The notes beneath the pieces were generated by a model, which made no database searches, was not told the DNA's origin, and saw nothing but the letters and a program-made list of their open reading frames with translations. The position numbers were made by a program, and so were the translations under genes. A stretch of 64,000 nucleotides of DNA, taken from NCBI RefSeq assembly GCF_004348445.1, contig NZ_SMKV01000005.1, positions 124,001 through 188,000 of the forward strand, in the 5' to 3' direction. Positions 47,211-57,256 of this stretch are shown here, piece after piece. Origin of the DNA: Saccharopolyspora aridisoli. Lineage in GTDB: Bacteria; Actinomycetota; Actinomycetes; Mycobacteriales; Pseudonocardiaceae. The first letter of the stretch is position 1. Each line of letters starts with the position of its first letter.

Positions 47211-47873
47211 GTGGAGGGGAACACACCGCGCCGAACCCTGTTGGTACTGCTGATCATCCTGCTCGGCACGATGCTCAGCGGATGCCTGCACGTCAGGTCC
47301 GCCATGACCATCTCCGGCGACGACAAGGTGTCCGGAGAGGTGCTGGTTGCCACCGAAACGCCGGACGGCAAGGTCCCGTTCGACCTCCGACCGCCCCCGG
47401 CCCTGGCCGATCGCGTCCATGTCCGCCCCTACAAGGAGGGCACCAGGGTCGGGGCGAACCTGTCGTTCAACGACCTCTCCTTCCAGGAGGTCGAGCAGCT
47501 CGCAGCGGCGATGAGCCCGGCGGATTCGCGCTTCTCGCTCCAGATGCACCGCAGCGGTTCGCTGGTGATCTTCCAAGGCCAGGCGGATCTGACGCCGCTG
47601 GCGGACACCGACAGCGGCATCGAGCTCAAGATCAGCGCACCGGGCCAGATCACCACGACCAACGGCGAGGAGAGCGCGGGCACGGTCACCTGGCTGCTGA
47701 ACCCGGGCGAGGTCACCCAGCCGTACGCGACCTTCCAGTTCACCACCGGCTCCGGTCTGGACTGGATCGGGTGGGCGTTGCTGGTGGGCGGAGTCGCGAT
47801 CGTCTCGGCGGTCCTGATCGCCGCGCTCGCCCTGCGCAACCACTTGCGAACCCGGCCCGGCGCCAAGCTCTGA
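47211..47873 (+). CDS. lppM: LppM-like lipoprotein (DUF3153)
   Basis: 220 residues. The lipoprotein signal ends in MLSGC (Cys about 24), a beta-rich extracellular domain spans about 27-175, and a C-terminal helix (WIGWALLVGGVAIVSAVLIA) with a basic tail re-enters the membrane. This is the architecture of M. tuberculosis LppM (Rv2171). The GTG at 47211 is the only plausible start. It heads the conserved lppM-GGPP synthase-...-pknL-mptA neighbourhood. Confidence 0.85.
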   Translation: MEGNTPRRTLLVLLIILLGTMLSGCLHVRSAMTISGDDKVSGEVLVATETPDGKVPFDLRPPPALADRVHVRPYKEGTRVGANLSFNDLSFQEVEQLAAAMSPADSRFSLQMHRSGSLVIFQGQADLTPLADTDSGIELKISAPGQITTTNGEESAGTVTWLLNPGEVTQPYATFQFTTGSGLDWIGWALLVGGVAIVSAVLIAALALRNHLRTRPGAKL

Positions 47874-47995
47874 GCACGAGCTCCGCAACGACCCGAGATC
47901 GTGACCCTCCGGAGTTCGACCAGATACGGGGAGCAACGCCGTGGCCCCGCAGGAAGCCGCGTGACGGTATCGCGCAGGATGGAGGTGTGCCTCCC

Positions 47996-49114
47996 ATGTA
48001 CTCGGCCACCATGCGGGCCGTCGGCGGCAACGCCGATTTCGAAGCTGATCTGCCCGGTCACGTCCAGCGGGTGCTGGCCACCTGCTTGCAGGCCCGGCGC
48101 GACGAGGCGGCCGACCTCGACCCCGCAGTCGGGTCGGCGGTGGCCGAGCTCAACGACTTCGTGCTCGGCGGTGGCAAGCGCATCCGCCCGACCTTCGCCT
48201 GGTGGGGCTGGCGGGCCTGCGGTGGCACGGCCAACGGGCCCGAGGCGGAGGCGATGCTCCAGGCAGCCAGCGCCCTGGAGCTGATCCAGACGTGCGCGCT
48301 GGTGCACGACGACCTCATCGACGAGTCCGACACGCGGCGCGGCAAACCGACGATCCACCGCCGGTTCCAGCAGCAGCACCGGGACTCCGAGCACACCGGC
48401 GACGACACCCAGTTCGGCATGGCCGCGGCCGTGCTGCTCGGCGACCTCGCGCTGGCCTGGGCCGACGACATGCTGCACAGCTCGGGCATCCCGGCCGAGG
48501 CGATGATGCGTGCGCTGCGCCCGTGGCGCGCGATGCGCACCGAGGTGCTCTCCGGCCAGTACCTGGACGTGCTGGGACAGGTCAACGTCGATGAATCGCC
48601 CGAAGCCGCGTTGAAGATCTGCCTCCTCAAGGCAGCCTCTTACACCGTGCAGCGGCCTCTTGAGCTGGGTGCGGAGATCGCCGGGGCCAGGCCCGAGGCG
48701 CTGACCGCGCTGCGCCGGTTCGGCTCTGACATCGGCGTGGCGTTCCAGCTGCGCGACGACCTGCTCGGCGTGTTCGGCGACCCCGCGGTCACCGGCAAGC
48801 CAGCCGGAGACGACCTGCGCGAGGGCAAGCGCACTGTGCTGATCGCCGAGGCGGTCGCGGCCGCCCACGAGCGCGACGACCAGGCGAAGCTGGACCTGTT
48901 GCACGAGGTGCTGGGCGATCCGCTGCTCACCGAGCAGCGGGTGGAGTCGGCCCGCGAGGTGCTCACCGAGCTGGGAGCGGTGGCGGCCGTCGAGAAGCGG
49001 ATCACCGAGCTGACCGGATCGGCGATGCTCGCGCTGCACACCGCCGGGCTCGATGAGCCCGCGGCGTCGCGGCTCGCCGAGCTGGCCATCGCGGTCACCG
49101 ACCGGAACCACTGA
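47996..49114 (+). CDS. Geranylgeranyl diphosphate synthase (polyprenyl synthetase)
   Basis: 372 residues. The first Asp-rich motif DDLIDESD and the second, DDLLGVFGD, plus GGGKRIRPTF define an (E)-prenyl diphosphate synthase. Position matches Rv2173 (idsA2). It supplies C20 (or similar) diphosphate. ATG at 47996 is 10 nt after GGAGG; an in-frame GTG at 47987 is possible. A carotenoid desaturase gene starts 4 bp after the stop, so one use of the product is carotenoid synthesis. Confidence 0.92.
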   Translation: MYSATMRAVGGNADFEADLPGHVQRVLATCLQARRDEAADLDPAVGSAVAELNDFVLGGGKRIRPTFAWWGWRACGGTANGPEAEAMLQAASALELIQTCALVHDDLIDESDTRRGKPTIHRRFQQQHRDSEHTGDDTQFGMAAAVLLGDLALAWADDMLHSSGIPAEAMMRALRPWRAMRTEVLSGQYLDVLGQVNVDESPEAALKICLLKAASYTVQRPLELGAEIAGARPEALTALRRFGSDIGVAFQLRDDLLGVFGDPAVTGKPAGDDLREGKRTVLIAEAVAAAHERDDQAKLDLLHEVLGDPLLTEQRVESAREVLTELGAVAAVEKRITELTGSAMLALHTAGLDEPAASRLAELAIAVTDRNH

Positions 49115-49118
49115 AGCC

Positions 49119-50594
49119 ATGCGCTCGGTCACCGGACGCACCGACCACGTGGTGATCGTCGGCGCCGGGCTGGCCGGGCTGTCCGCGGCGCTGCACCTGG
49201 CTGGTTCGGGGCGGCGGGTGACGGTCGTGGAACGCGCCGGGGTGCCCGGTGGCCGGGCCGGCCTGAAGGTGCTCGACGGGTACCGGATCGACACCGGCCC
49301 GACCGTGCTGACGATGCCGGAGCTGCTCGACGAGGCGCTGCACGCCGTCGGCTCGTCAGTGCGCGAACGCCTGGACCTGATCCCGCTGCACCCGGCCTAC
49401 CAGGCGAGGTTCACCGACGGATCGGCGCTGGACGTGCACACCGACGCCGACGCGATGGAGCACGAGGTGCGGCGGCTGGCCGGACCGCGCGAGGCCGACG
49501 GGTACCGGCGGCTGCGGCACTGGTTGAGCGAGGTCTACCGGGCGGAGATGCACCGGTTCATCGACGCCAACTTCGACTCGCCGCTGGACCTGGTCTCGCC
49601 GGAACTGGCGCGGCTGGTGGCGCTCGGGGGTTTCGGCAGGCTCGGCCCGGCGATCGGTCGGTTCCTGCGCGACGAGCGGCTGCGCCGGGTGTTCTCCTTC
49701 CAAGCGCTCTACGCGGGTCTGGATCCGCGCCGCGCGTTGGCGCTGTACGCGGTGATCTCCTACATGGACACGATCAACGGCGTGTGGTTCCCGCGCGGCG
49801 GCATGCACGCGGTGCCCGCGGCGATGGCCGAGGCCGCAGCGCAGGCCGGGGTGGAGTTTCACTACGCGACCGAGGTGACCGGCTTGGAGCGCAGCGGCGA
49901 CCGGGTCAGCGCGGTGCTCACCGCCGACGAGCGGATCGCCGCCGACGCGGTGGTGCTCACCCCCGACCTGCCCGTGGTGCACCGGCTGCTGAGCAGCCGA
50001 CCGAAGCGCCGGTTGCGATGGTCGCCGTCGGCCGTGGTGCTGCACGCGGGCACCAAGCGGAGCTGGTCGTCGGCTCATCACACGATCTCCTTCGGCGAGG
50101 CGTGGCAGAGCACCTTCACCGAGATCATCCGCGACGGGCGACCGATGACCGACCCGTCCCTGCTCGTCACCCGGCCGACGGCGAGCGATCCGTCGCTGGC
50201 CCCGGACGGCAGGGAACTGCACTACGTCCTCGCGCCGTGCCCGAACCTGCAGACCGGCCCGATCGACTGGGCGCGGGTGGGGCCCCGCTACCGGGAGGAG
50301 CTGGTGCGCGTCCTCGACGACCGGGGGTTCTCAGGGTTCGGCGCGGCGATTGAGACGTCGGACCTGGTGACGCCCGTGGAGTGGGCGGCGGAGGGACACG
50401 CCGCGGGCACTCCGTTCTCGGCCGCGCACACCTTCTCCCAGACGGGACCGTTCCGGCCGAAGAACCTCGTGCGCGGTCTGGGCAACGTCGTCCTCGCGGG
50501 TTCCGGCACGACTCCGGGGGTCGGGGTTCCTCCGGTGCTGATCTCGGGGAAGCTCGCCGCGCAGCGGGTCCTGGGTCGTCCGAGCTCCAGCTGA
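49119..50594 (+). CDS. crtI: CrtI-type phytoene desaturase
   Basis: 491-residue FAD-dependent oxidoreductase. The N-terminal dinucleotide fold is VIVGAGLAGLSAALHLAGSG, with GGRAGLKVLDGYRIDTGP after it. The C-terminal signature NVVLAGSGTTPGVGVPPVLI is typical of bacterial CrtI desaturases. It introduces double bonds into phytoene. ATG at 49119 lies 4 bp after the GGPP synthase stop, so the two are co-transcribed. No phytoene synthase (crtB) is present in the window, so the pathway must be completed elsewhere. This gene is absent from the M. tuberculosis counterpart block. Confidence 0.88.
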   Translation: MRSVTGRTDHVVIVGAGLAGLSAALHLAGSGRRVTVVERAGVPGGRAGLKVLDGYRIDTGPTVLTMPELLDEALHAVGSSVRERLDLIPLHPAYQARFTDGSALDVHTDADAMEHEVRRLAGPREADGYRRLRHWLSEVYRAEMHRFIDANFDSPLDLVSPELARLVALGGFGRLGPAIGRFLRDERLRRVFSFQALYAGLDPRRALALYAVISYMDTINGVWFPRGGMHAVPAAMAEAAAQAGVEFHYATEVTGLERSGDRVSAVLTADERIAADAVVLTPDLPVVHRLLSSRPKRRLRWSPSAVVLHAGTKRSWSSAHHTISFGEAWQSTFTEIIRDGRPMTDPSLLVTRPTASDPSLAPDGRELHYVLAPCPNLQTGPIDWARVGPRYREELVRVLDDRGFSGFGAAIETSDLVTPVEWAAEGHAAGTPFSAAHTFSQTGPFRPKNLVRGLGNVVLAGSGTTPGVGVPPVLISGKLAAQRVLGRPSSS

Positions 50595-50730
50595 CCAGAC
50601 GAGGAGGACGCGGTTCGTGCCCGCGACCCCGGATGGCGGGGCACCGCCGATGTGGCGATGATGCTCATCGCGGGGACCAGTGATCTTCACGGCTCCGCCG
50701 CAACGACACCCCAGTGATCGAGGAGACCAC

Positions 50731-51153
50731 ATGTCCAAGCCGCCGCTGCCGCCCGACGCCGTCGAGCTGTTGCGCCGCGCCAACCCGTCCGTGATCACGA
50801 CGCTGCGCTCCGACGGCACGCCGGTGTCCACGCCCACCTGGTACCTGTGGGAGGACGACGGCCGGGCCATGATCAACATGGACGCCGCCCGCGTTCGCCT
50901 CAAGCACATCCAGCGGGACCCGCGCGTGTCGCTGAGCGTTCTGGACTCCGGCGACTGGTACACCCACGTCACCGTCATCGGCCGGGTGACCGAGCTCAAG
51001 GACGACGAAGGACTCGTCGACATCGACCGCCTCGCCAACCTCTACCTCGGCAACCAGTACCCGAACCGGGAGAACCCGCGGGTCAGCGCCTGGATCGAGG
51101 TCGACAAGTGGCACGGCTGGGGCTCGATGAAGGACAACGACCAGCCCGGCTGA
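50731..51153 (+). CDS. PPOX-class flavin/F420-dependent oxidoreductase
   Basis: 140 residues of the split-barrel pyridoxamine-oxidase-like family (SVITTLRSDGTPVSTPTWYL; RVRLKHIQRDPRVSLSVLD). Such proteins bind FMN or F420 and often reduce small organic molecules. ATG at 50731 has AGGAG 5 nt upstream. The specific cofactor cannot be told from sequence alone. It ends at a strong terminator. Confidence 0.85.
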   Translation: MSKPPLPPDAVELLRRANPSVITTLRSDGTPVSTPTWYLWEDDGRAMINMDAARVRLKHIQRDPRVSLSVLDSGDWYTHVTVIGRVTELKDDEGLVDIDRLANLYLGNQYPNRENPRVSAWIEVDKWHGWGSMKDNDQPG

Positions 51154-51160
51154 GCACGTT

Positions 51161-51191
51161 CTCCCCGGGTGGCGCCACACCACCCGGGGAG
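51161..51191. terminator. Bidirectional terminator
   Basis: CTCCCCGGGTGG and CCACCCGGGGAG form a perfect 12-bp stem with a 7-nt loop between convergent stops at 51153 and 51196. Confidence 0.85.
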
Positions 51192-51195
51192 CCCG

Positions 51196-51561
51196 TCAGA
51201 AGCCCAGAGCTTGAGCCCGGCGCTTGACCTCTCGGCCTCGGTCGCCGCGCAGTGCGTCGATCGGGGAGCCCGGGAGCGTGTCGTCCGGGGTGAACAGCCA
51301 CCGGAGGATCTCGTCCTCGTGGTAACCGGCGTCCCGGAGCAGGGTGATCGTGCCGGGCAGCCCCTTCACGATCTCGTCGTCGACGAAGAAGGCGCTGGGC
51401 ACGCCCAGCTCCTTGTTCCGCCGCAGGGCGAGCAGATGACCATCACGAATGAGTTGGTGCACCCGGGTGACGGACCGACCGAGCTTCTCAGCCACGGCGG
51501 TCAGCGGCACGACCTCCACATCGGGAGCCAGCACGTCCGGGGCAGCAGGAATTGCAACCAC
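51196..51561 (-). CDS. Rv2175c-like DNA-binding protein
   Basis: 121 residues with a winged helix-turn-helix (VPLTAVAEKLGRSVTRVHQL; LLALRRNKELGVPSAFFVD) and a C-terminal helical segment (DDEIVKGLPGTITLLRDAGY). M. tuberculosis Rv2175c, encoded beside pknL, is a DNA-binding substrate of PknL. The gene here is divergent from the PknL-like kinase in the same way. GTG at 51561 has AAGG 8 nt upstream; GTG 51570 is an alternative. Phosphorylation by the neighbour is inferred. Confidence 0.85.
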   Translation of the reverse strand: MVAIPAAPDVLAPDVEVVPLTAVAEKLGRSVTRVHQLIRDGHLLALRRNKELGVPSAFFVDDEIVKGLPGTITLLRDAGYHEDEILRWLFTPDDTLPGSPIDALRGDRGREVKRRAQALGF

Positions 51562-51708
51562 ATCGAACACCTTGCCACATGACCGCCCGGCGTGCCGCGC
51601 ACCGCACGGGTAAAGTTGTTGATCACCGCCCCTGCCCGACCGAGCACCGGTACCGTGCGCGTACCTGCCACAATCGGTGGTGGCAAGGACCCCGGGGAAT
51701 GGCGAGCG

Positions 51709-53706
51709 ATGACACCTGAGATGCGGCACGGACAGGGCAGCAGCCTCGTCGGAGCCTTTCTCGAACGTCGCTACCGGGTCGACTCGATGATCGCGCGCGG
51801 TGGCATGTCGACCGTTTACCGAGGTCTGGACACCCGCTTGGAGCGCCCGGTGGCGCTGAAGGTGATGGACGCCCGCTACTCGGGCGACCGCTCCTTCGTC
51901 GACCGGTTCGAGCGCGAGGCCCGCTCCGCCGCGAAGCTGCACCACAACGACGTCGTGGCCGTCTACGACCAGGGTGTGGACCACGGACCCGACGGCGACC
52001 ACGTGTTCCTCGTCATGGAGCTGGTCGAGGGATGCACGCTGCGCGACCTGATCCTGGACCGCGGCGGGAAGTTGCCGCTGGCCATGGCGATCAGCGTGAT
52101 GCAGCCGGTGCTCTCGGCGCTGGCCTCCGCCCATCGCGCGGGCATGGTGCACCGCGACGTCAAGCCCGAGAACGTGCTCATCGGCAAGGACGGGTCGGTC
52201 AAGGTCGCCGACTTCGGGCTGGTGCGCGCCGCCGCCGAGGCGGGCACGACCAGCGGGAGCGTCATCCTCGGCACCGTCGCCTACCTCTCCCCCGAGCAGG
52301 TCACCACGGGTGCCGCCGACGCGCGCACCGACGTCTACGCCGCCGGGGTCGTGCTCTACGAGCTGCTGACCGGACGCCCGCCCTTCACCGGCGACACGGC
52401 GATGTCGGTGGCCTACCAGCACGTCAACGACGACGTGCCGCCTCCCGCGTCGACCTCACCGGAGGTGCCCGACGCGGTCGACGCGCTCGTCCTGCGCGCC
52501 ACCCGGCGCGACCCGGCGCAGCGTCCCGCCGACGCGGAGGCGTTCCTGGCCGAGCTGGAGCAGGTGCGCAGCGACCTGGGCATCGCCCCGGTGGCCGTAC
52601 CGGTGCCGGCCTCGGAGGCCACGACCGCGCTGATGCCGCCGGTCGCTGACCCGCCGACCCAGCAGTTCCCGACCGTGCGAGCCCAGCCGACCCGGGTCGA
52701 GCCGATACCGGCGGACTTCGAGCAGCAGCCGCGCCAGCACACCCGCGCGCTCGCTCGTCCGGCCACCGAGGACTACGACACCCTGCGGCCGGGCGCGGGC
52801 ATGGAGCCGCAACGGCGCAAGGGCCGCCGCAACGGCGCGATGTGGGCCGCGATCGTGCTGGTCCTGGCCGCGCTGGTGGGCGGCGCCGCGTTCTGGCTCG
52901 GCTTCGGCAGCTACGTCTCGGTGCCCAGGATCGTCGGGGTGTCCGAGCAGCAGGCCGTCCAGTCGCTGCGCGGTGCCGGGCTGACGGCGAACGTGACCAA
53001 GGAGAACGACAACGACGTGCCGGAAGGCATCGTGCTCAGCTCGAACCCGTCCGAGGGTTCGCAGGTGCGCAGCGGTGGTTCGGTGGAAGTCGTGGTGTCG
53101 CTGGGCAAGCCCGCCGTGCCGCAGATCGCCGCGGGCATCACGGTCGCGGAGGCCGAGAACCTGATCCGCAACGCCAAGCTGCAGCCCAAGCACGACTCGT
53201 CCTCGGCGCAGTACGACCGCGCGGTGCCCGAGGGGCACGTGATCAGCGTGGACCCGGCTCCGGGCACCCGGGTGAACCTGAGTTCCGAGGTGTCGCTGAT
53301 CGTCAGCAAGGGCCCGCCGCCGGTGCAGGTCCCGGACGTGCGCGGGATGAGCCGCGAGGACGCCTTCACCACGCTGAGCAACTCGGGATTCGAGCCGTAC
53401 GAGGCGGGCCAGCAGTTCGACGGTGACATCGATGCGGGGAAGGTGGTCAGCACCAACCCGACGATCGGCACCGAGGTCAAGCTGGTCGGCCGTCCGCGCA
53501 TCGGCGTGGTGGTGTCCAACGCGGTTCCGGTGCCCAGCCTCAACGGCATGAAGGTCACCGAGGCGCAGGTCCGAGTTGCTCAGCTCGGACTTCAGCTGAG
53601 CGTGCAGGCGCTGTTCCAGCGCGAGGACATGGTGATCTTGGGCCAGTACCCGCTGCCGGGCAGCCGGGTGCAACCAGGCTCAGCCGTCCACGTCACGGCG
53701 TTCTGA
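51709..53706 (+). CDS. pknL: PknL-like Ser/Thr protein kinase with four PASTA repeats
   Basis: 665 residues. The kinase domain is about 20-285 (P-loop IARGGMSTVYRG; ALKVMD; HRDVKPENV; DFGLVR; YLSPEQ), followed by a Pro/Thr-rich juxtamembrane linker. One membrane helix lies near 376-396 (AAIVLVLAALVGGAAFWLGF). Four PASTA repeats follow outside the cell (about 401-468, 469-537, 538-605 and 606-665). PASTA domains sense peptidoglycan or lipid II. M. tuberculosis PknL lacks PASTA repeats, so this is the longer form found in some actinobacteria. ATG at 51709 was chosen over 51721. Confidence 0.93.
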   Translation: MTPEMRHGQGSSLVGAFLERRYRVDSMIARGGMSTVYRGLDTRLERPVALKVMDARYSGDRSFVDRFEREARSAAKLHHNDVVAVYDQGVDHGPDGDHVFLVMELVEGCTLRDLILDRGGKLPLAMAISVMQPVLSALASAHRAGMVHRDVKPENVLIGKDGSVKVADFGLVRAAAEAGTTSGSVILGTVAYLSPEQVTTGAADARTDVYAAGVVLYELLTGRPPFTGDTAMSVAYQHVNDDVPPPASTSPEVPDAVDALVLRATRRDPAQRPADAEAFLAELEQVRSDLGIAPVAVPVPASEATTALMPPVADPPTQQFPTVRAQPTRVEPIPADFEQQPRQHTRALARPATEDYDTLRPGAGMEPQRRKGRRNGAMWAAIVLVLAALVGGAAFWLGFGSYVSVPRIVGVSEQQAVQSLRGAGLTANVTKENDNDVPEGIVLSSNPSEGSQVRSGGSVEVVVSLGKPAVPQIAAGITVAEAENLIRNAKLQPKHDSSSAQYDRAVPEGHVISVDPAPGTRVNLSSEVSLIVSKGPPPVQVPDVRGMSREDAFTTLSNSGFEPYEAGQQFDGDIDAGKVVSTNPTIGTEVKLVGRPRIGVVVSNAVPVPSLNGMKVTEAQVRVAQLGLQLSVQALFQREDMVILGQYPLPGSRVQPGSAVHVTAF

Positions 53707-53921
53707 AACTCGCTCCCCGATTCGGCGGTCGCTTCTTCGGTGGAAGATCTCCACCCATCGGCGTGATCCTGATCTCGTGTCTGAGTTGTAACGTTTTTGC
53801 TACGTGTGGATCTACCTGGGGCGATTCGGGATGTGAAGATCATCCGTGAACGCATCGCAACACGCGGTCTGACCTGGTCAGGGCAGGACGGCCGGGCGCT
53901 TGTGGAAATATTGAGCGCACC

Positions 53922-55493
53922 ATGGCCCCGATTGTCTCCGTGGAGTCGGCACCAGGCAGGTCCGGACGGACCCAGGACACGACAGCCGACCCGTTCAGCT
54001 TCGGCGGACGTCTCCCCGGACGTCCGCTGCCCTTGCGCACCATCGCGCTCGGCTCGATCGGTTCCGTGCTGCTGCTGGCCGGCTCGGTCGGCGCCGCGGG
54101 AACCCTGATCCACGATCCGGTCCTCGGCGACGGCCCGATGTCGGTGCTGCGCTACGGCCACGGTCGCGACGTCGCGGTCACCGTCGTCTACGCGGGGTTC
54201 GCGCTGCTGGTCTGGGCGTGGGTGCGACTCGGCCGCGGCGTGATCGCACGACTGGTGTCCTCAGGCGGAGTGCTGTGGGCGACGGCCGCCTGGCTGGCGC
54301 CGATCCTGGTCGCCCCGCCGCTGTTCAGCCGCGACGTCTACAGCTACCTCGGCCAAGGACTGCTCGCGCTCAACGGCCTCGACCCCTACGGCGTGGGCCC
54401 GGCGATGCTGACCGGCCCGATCCCGGAGAACGTCCACCCCACCTGGCAGACCACCCCCGCGCCCTACGGCCCGCTGTTCATGGGCGTCGCCAAGGGCGTG
54501 ATCCTGCTGGCCGGGCACGACGTGATCGCCAGCGTCATCGTCATGCGGCTGGTGCTGCTCGGCGGCCTGGTGCTGCTGATCTGCGCGCTGCCCGGACTGG
54601 TCGAGCACCTGGGCGGGCGTTTGCCGGTCGCGCTGTGGCTGGTCGCAGCGAGCCCGATGACCGTGGTGCACCTGGTCGGCGGCCCGCACAACGACATGCT
54701 GATGATCGGCCTGCTCGCGACCGGGACGCTGGCCATGCTGCGGGGACGCAACGTGCTCGGCATCGGCCTGGTGTCGGCGGCGATGGCGGTGAAGGCGACC
54801 GCCGGGCTGGCGCTGCCGTTCCTGGTGTGGATCTGGGCGGCCCGGCTGGAGGGTCCGAGGCCACGCCGGTTCGTGCACGCGGTCGCGCCCGCCCTGGGCG
54901 TGTTCGCGGTGGTCTTCGGCGCCTGCATGGCGCTGGCGAAGGTCGGTTTCGGCTGGCTGTCGGCGCTGTCGGCGCCCGGCATGATCGTGAATTACCTGTC
55001 GGCGCCGACCGCCGTCGGGCAGGCCGTGCACACCGTGCTGTCGCTGTTCGGCGAGCTCAACATCTGGCCGATCGTGGGCACCACCCGCACGCTGGGCTCG
55101 ATGCTGCTGCTGGCGCTGCTCGCCTGGAACTGGTGGCAGGCCCGCGACGGTGGGACCGAAGCGGTGCGGCGCGCGGCGATCGTGCTGTGCTGCGGGGCGC
55201 TGCTCTCGCCCGTGGTGCTGCCCTGGTACCTGACCTGGGGTCTCGCGCTCGGGTCCGCGTTCGCCTGGACCCCCCGCGCCCTGTCCTACGTGGTGGGCGC
55301 CTCGATCGCACTGGTGCTCGCCTACTACCCCGACGGCGAGCAGGCGATGTACAACTGGCCGTTCGTCGCCGTCGGCATCGGCGCGGCCGTGCTGGGCGGG
55401 ACCTCGCTGCTGCGCTTCGACCCGCTCGGGCTGAGCGGCCCGATCCGCGACTTCACTCGCGACCTCCGCGAAGAACACCTGCTCCGCCGTTGA
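53922..55493 (+). CDS. mptA: Alpha-(1->6)-mannopyranosyltransferase (MptA-like, GT-C fold)
   Basis: 523 residues with about 12-13 membrane helices. It has the GT-C loop region APPLFSRDVYSYLGQG after the second helix pair, and SPMTVVHLVGGPHNDMLM further on. MptA uses polyprenyl-phosphomannose to extend the lipomannan backbone outside the membrane. Position between pknL and aroG matches Rv2174 and neighbours. ATG at 53922 is used; the 215-bp gap upstream has no gene. A terminator follows the stop. Confidence 0.88.
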   Translation: MAPIVSVESAPGRSGRTQDTTADPFSFGGRLPGRPLPLRTIALGSIGSVLLLAGSVGAAGTLIHDPVLGDGPMSVLRYGHGRDVAVTVVYAGFALLVWAWVRLGRGVIARLVSSGGVLWATAAWLAPILVAPPLFSRDVYSYLGQGLLALNGLDPYGVGPAMLTGPIPENVHPTWQTTPAPYGPLFMGVAKGVILLAGHDVIASVIVMRLVLLGGLVLLICALPGLVEHLGGRLPVALWLVAASPMTVVHLVGGPHNDMLMIGLLATGTLAMLRGRNVLGIGLVSAAMAVKATAGLALPFLVWIWAARLEGPRPRRFVHAVAPALGVFAVVFGACMALAKVGFGWLSALSAPGMIVNYLSAPTAVGQAVHTVLSLFGELNIWPIVGTTRTLGSMLLLALLAWNWWQARDGGTEAVRRAAIVLCCGALLSPVVLPWYLTWGLALGSAFAWTPRALSYVVGASIALVLAYYPDGEQAMYNWPFVAVGIGAAVLGGTSLLRFDPLGLSGPIRDFTRDLREEHLLRR

Positions 55494-55495
55494 CA

Positions 55496-55525
55496 ACAGG
55501 GCCCGGAGGAGATTCCGGGCCCTGT
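55496..55525. terminator. Bidirectional terminator between mptA and aroG
   Basis: ACAGGGCCCGG and CCGGGCCCTGT form an 11-bp perfect stem with an 8-nt loop. It begins 3 bp after the mptA stop and lies 35 bp beyond the aroG stop. Confidence 0.85.
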
Positions 55526-55559
55526 GCGATGCCAAGCAGGACGAGCGACCGGTCGAAGA

Positions 55560-56969
<1,410 letters not shown>

Positions 56970-57256
56970 CTACTGCTTTTCCGCCGGGAGCGCAGTCTCA
57001 CACCCGTCGCCGTGATCCCCGACCACCGGTCGGCGTCGATTCAGAACCGGAGCGGGCCCGTCCACCGCGCGAACCCCTCACGTCCTAAAAAGCCCACCAA
57101 GGTCACCGCAAGCACCACACGCACCACTTCAGGGCAGCCCTGACCTGACGCGGGAGCCACGAGACGCGCGACGCTCGACCTCCGGGCGCCCGTCGCGGTC
57201 GTCCACATGGTGGAACGCGGGGGCGCCGACGACGTCCCCGCGTCCGCATCGCCGGA

